A DNA stretch of 5,371 nucleotides from Candidatus Bathyarchaeota archaeon (GTDB taxonomy: Archaea > Thermoproteota > Bathyarchaeia > Bathyarchaeales > Bathyarchaeaceae), in contig CP070791.1 in the NCBI GenBank assembly GCA_020346825.1, forward strand, positions 316,356 through 321,726. Direction: 5' to 3'. Positions 4,672 through 5,371 of this stretch are shown here, piece after piece. The notes below the pieces were generated by a model. It searched no databases and had not been told where the DNA came from. It worked only from the letters and a program-made list of their open reading frames with translations. Within the stretch, counting starts at the first letter, position 1. Each line of letters starts with the position of its first letter. Made by a program: the position numbers and the translations under genes.

Positions 4672-5303
4672 GAACTTTTCCCTTCTATCCGATATAGGTC
4701 AACTTGAATGCCGTGTTTTATTTTGGTGTGAAACTCGAACATTTTTGGAATATCCATTTTCATAGGAAATATGCTCGTAACTCTTCCCCCGTGCTTCTCA
4801 ATAAATCTTTTGATAAATTCTCGGTTGGTCTCTCCGCTCTTGTGAAGCGAATATATCCTGCGCCCCAGCTCCAGAGATTTCATTATGAATTTCCGATCTG
4901 CCCTCCTCTTCTGCACGCCGAAGGGGGGATTCTGTAAAACAGTGTCAAAGGTTCCTTGCATAACTTCGATGTCTGCTATGACCCAGTGCGCTTTTTCCTT
5001 AGGAAGCAATGTTTCAGCGTTCTTCCTTGCCACGTTGACTGCTATTTTGTCCACATCGATCCCAAAGGTTTCTCTTGCTCCCAGAAGGGCTGCGCCAATG
5101 GCGAATCTCCCTGTGCCACAACCTAAATCTACCACTGTCTTGTCGATGATGTCGTTGTAAACGTATGTGGCCAAGAAAAGTATTTCCGCAGCGACTCGCG
5201 AAGAAATTGTGTATTGTTCAAGGTGGACCTCAGGCATCGGGTGAGGTTCAATCTTTGAAATCGCCTTTTCCAGATCTAGTTTTCGAACCAGCCTTTTCCG
5301 CAT
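4668..5303 (-). CDS. METTL5-type N6-adenine rRNA methyltransferase
   Basis: Class I SAM-dependent methyltransferase, 211 aa, resembling human METTL5 along its whole length. Seen: LEQYTISSRVAAE (residues 28-40; METTL5 has LEQYPTR), motif I VVDLGCGTGRFAIG (57-70), the acidic ribose-binding strand FGIDVD (80-85), catalytic NPPFG (125-129) for exocyclic-amine methylation of adenine, YSLHKS (151-156), and the C-terminal pattern FEFHTKIKHGIQVDLYRI. Family knowledge: METTL5 with TRMT112 makes m6A in helix 44 of small-subunit rRNA. An equivalent 16S target is the best guess here, and a Trm112-like partner might be encoded elsewhere. ATG 5303 overlaps the upstream gene's end by 28 bases, with GGGAAG (5313..5308) 4 nt before it. 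Translational coupling with csl4 is implied by the ATGA overlap. A tRNA target cannot be excluded. Confidence 0.9.
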   Translation of the reverse strand: MRKRLVRKLDLEKAISKIEPHPMPEVHLEQYTISSRVAAEILFLATYVYNDIIDKTVVDLGCGTGRFAIGAALLGARETFGIDVDKIAVNVARKNAETLLPKEKAHWVIADIEVMQGTFDTVLQNPPFGVQKRRADRKFIMKSLELGRRIYSLHKSGETNREFIKRFIEKHGGRVTSIFPMKMDIPKMFEFHTKIKHGIQVDLYRIEGKSS

Positions 5304-5371
5304 AGTTCTTCCCAGTCCAGCTCTCCCAGCATCACAAGTGCTTCGCTAAGGGAGATAATTGGCCTAAGAAA
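5276..5371 (-). CDS. dph2: Diphthamide synthase subunit Dph2, C-terminal fragment
   Basis: The last 31 codons of a gene entering from the right edge, ending at TAG 5278..5276. The translation contains RPIISLSEALVMLGELDWEE. This resembles the C-terminus of the Dph1/Dph2 family, where human DPH1 has KPLLTPYEAAVAL followed by a short segment with a conserved Trp. Family knowledge: archaeal Dph2 is a radical-SAM-like Fe-S enzyme that transfers the aminocarboxypropyl group of SAM to a histidine of elongation factor 2. The Fe-S cysteines lie outside the window, so the call rests on a short tail and on the fitting translation-related neighbours. The end overlaps the methyltransferase start by 28 bases in another frame, implying co-transcription. 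If wrong, it is an unidentified upstream member of the same operon. Confidence 0.6.
   Translation of the reverse strand, partial: FLRPIISLSEALVMLGELDWEELCGKGWFEN

Overview
This window is chromosomal DNA from an archaeon. It carries the large subunit of the archaeal/eukaryotic-type DNA primase, PCNA, transcription factor S, RNA polymerase subunit L (Rpo11) and the exosome cap protein Csl4, a set found only in Archaea and their eukaryotic relatives. Moderate GC, Shine-Dalgarno (SD) sites of the GGAGGTGATC type, TTG/GTG starts and a BRE/TATA promoter all fit. The overall flavour suggests the TACK side (a Bathyarchaeia-like lineage is my guess), but that is inference; no rRNA or tRNA is present to confirm it.

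Layout, left to right. (1) 1-146, minus: N-terminal fragment of a family 2 glycosyltransferase running off the left edge, with a possible hairpin over its ribosome binding site. (2) 147-523: intergenic, no convincing gene. (3) 524-1585, plus: priL, with its four Fe-S cysteines intact. (4) 1586-1974: intergenic, with GC-rich inverted repeats and two short unexplained open frames. (5) 1975-2730, minus: PCNA, best started at a TTG behind a strong GGAGGT site. (6) 2865-3212, minus: transcription factor S, behind a good BRE/TATA promoter. (7) 3385-3759, plus: a small single-domain RNase III-like protein. (8) 3791-5371, minus: a tightly overlapped cluster read right to left, dph2 (3' end only), a METTL5-type N6-adenine methyltransferase, csl4 and rpoL.

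Functionally the window is an information-processing neighbourhood: replication (primase, sliding clamp), transcription (cleavage factor, polymerase subunit), RNA decay (exosome cap, possibly the RNase III-like protein) and translation-machinery modification (rRNA adenine methylation, diphthamide on elongation factor 2). Almost all of it is conserved housekeeping. I do not see a new multi-gene system. The items most worth a second look are the RNase III-like protein, which lacks one canonical catalytic glutamate, the long startless open frame overlapping the end of PCNA, and the hairpin at the glycosyltransferase start.
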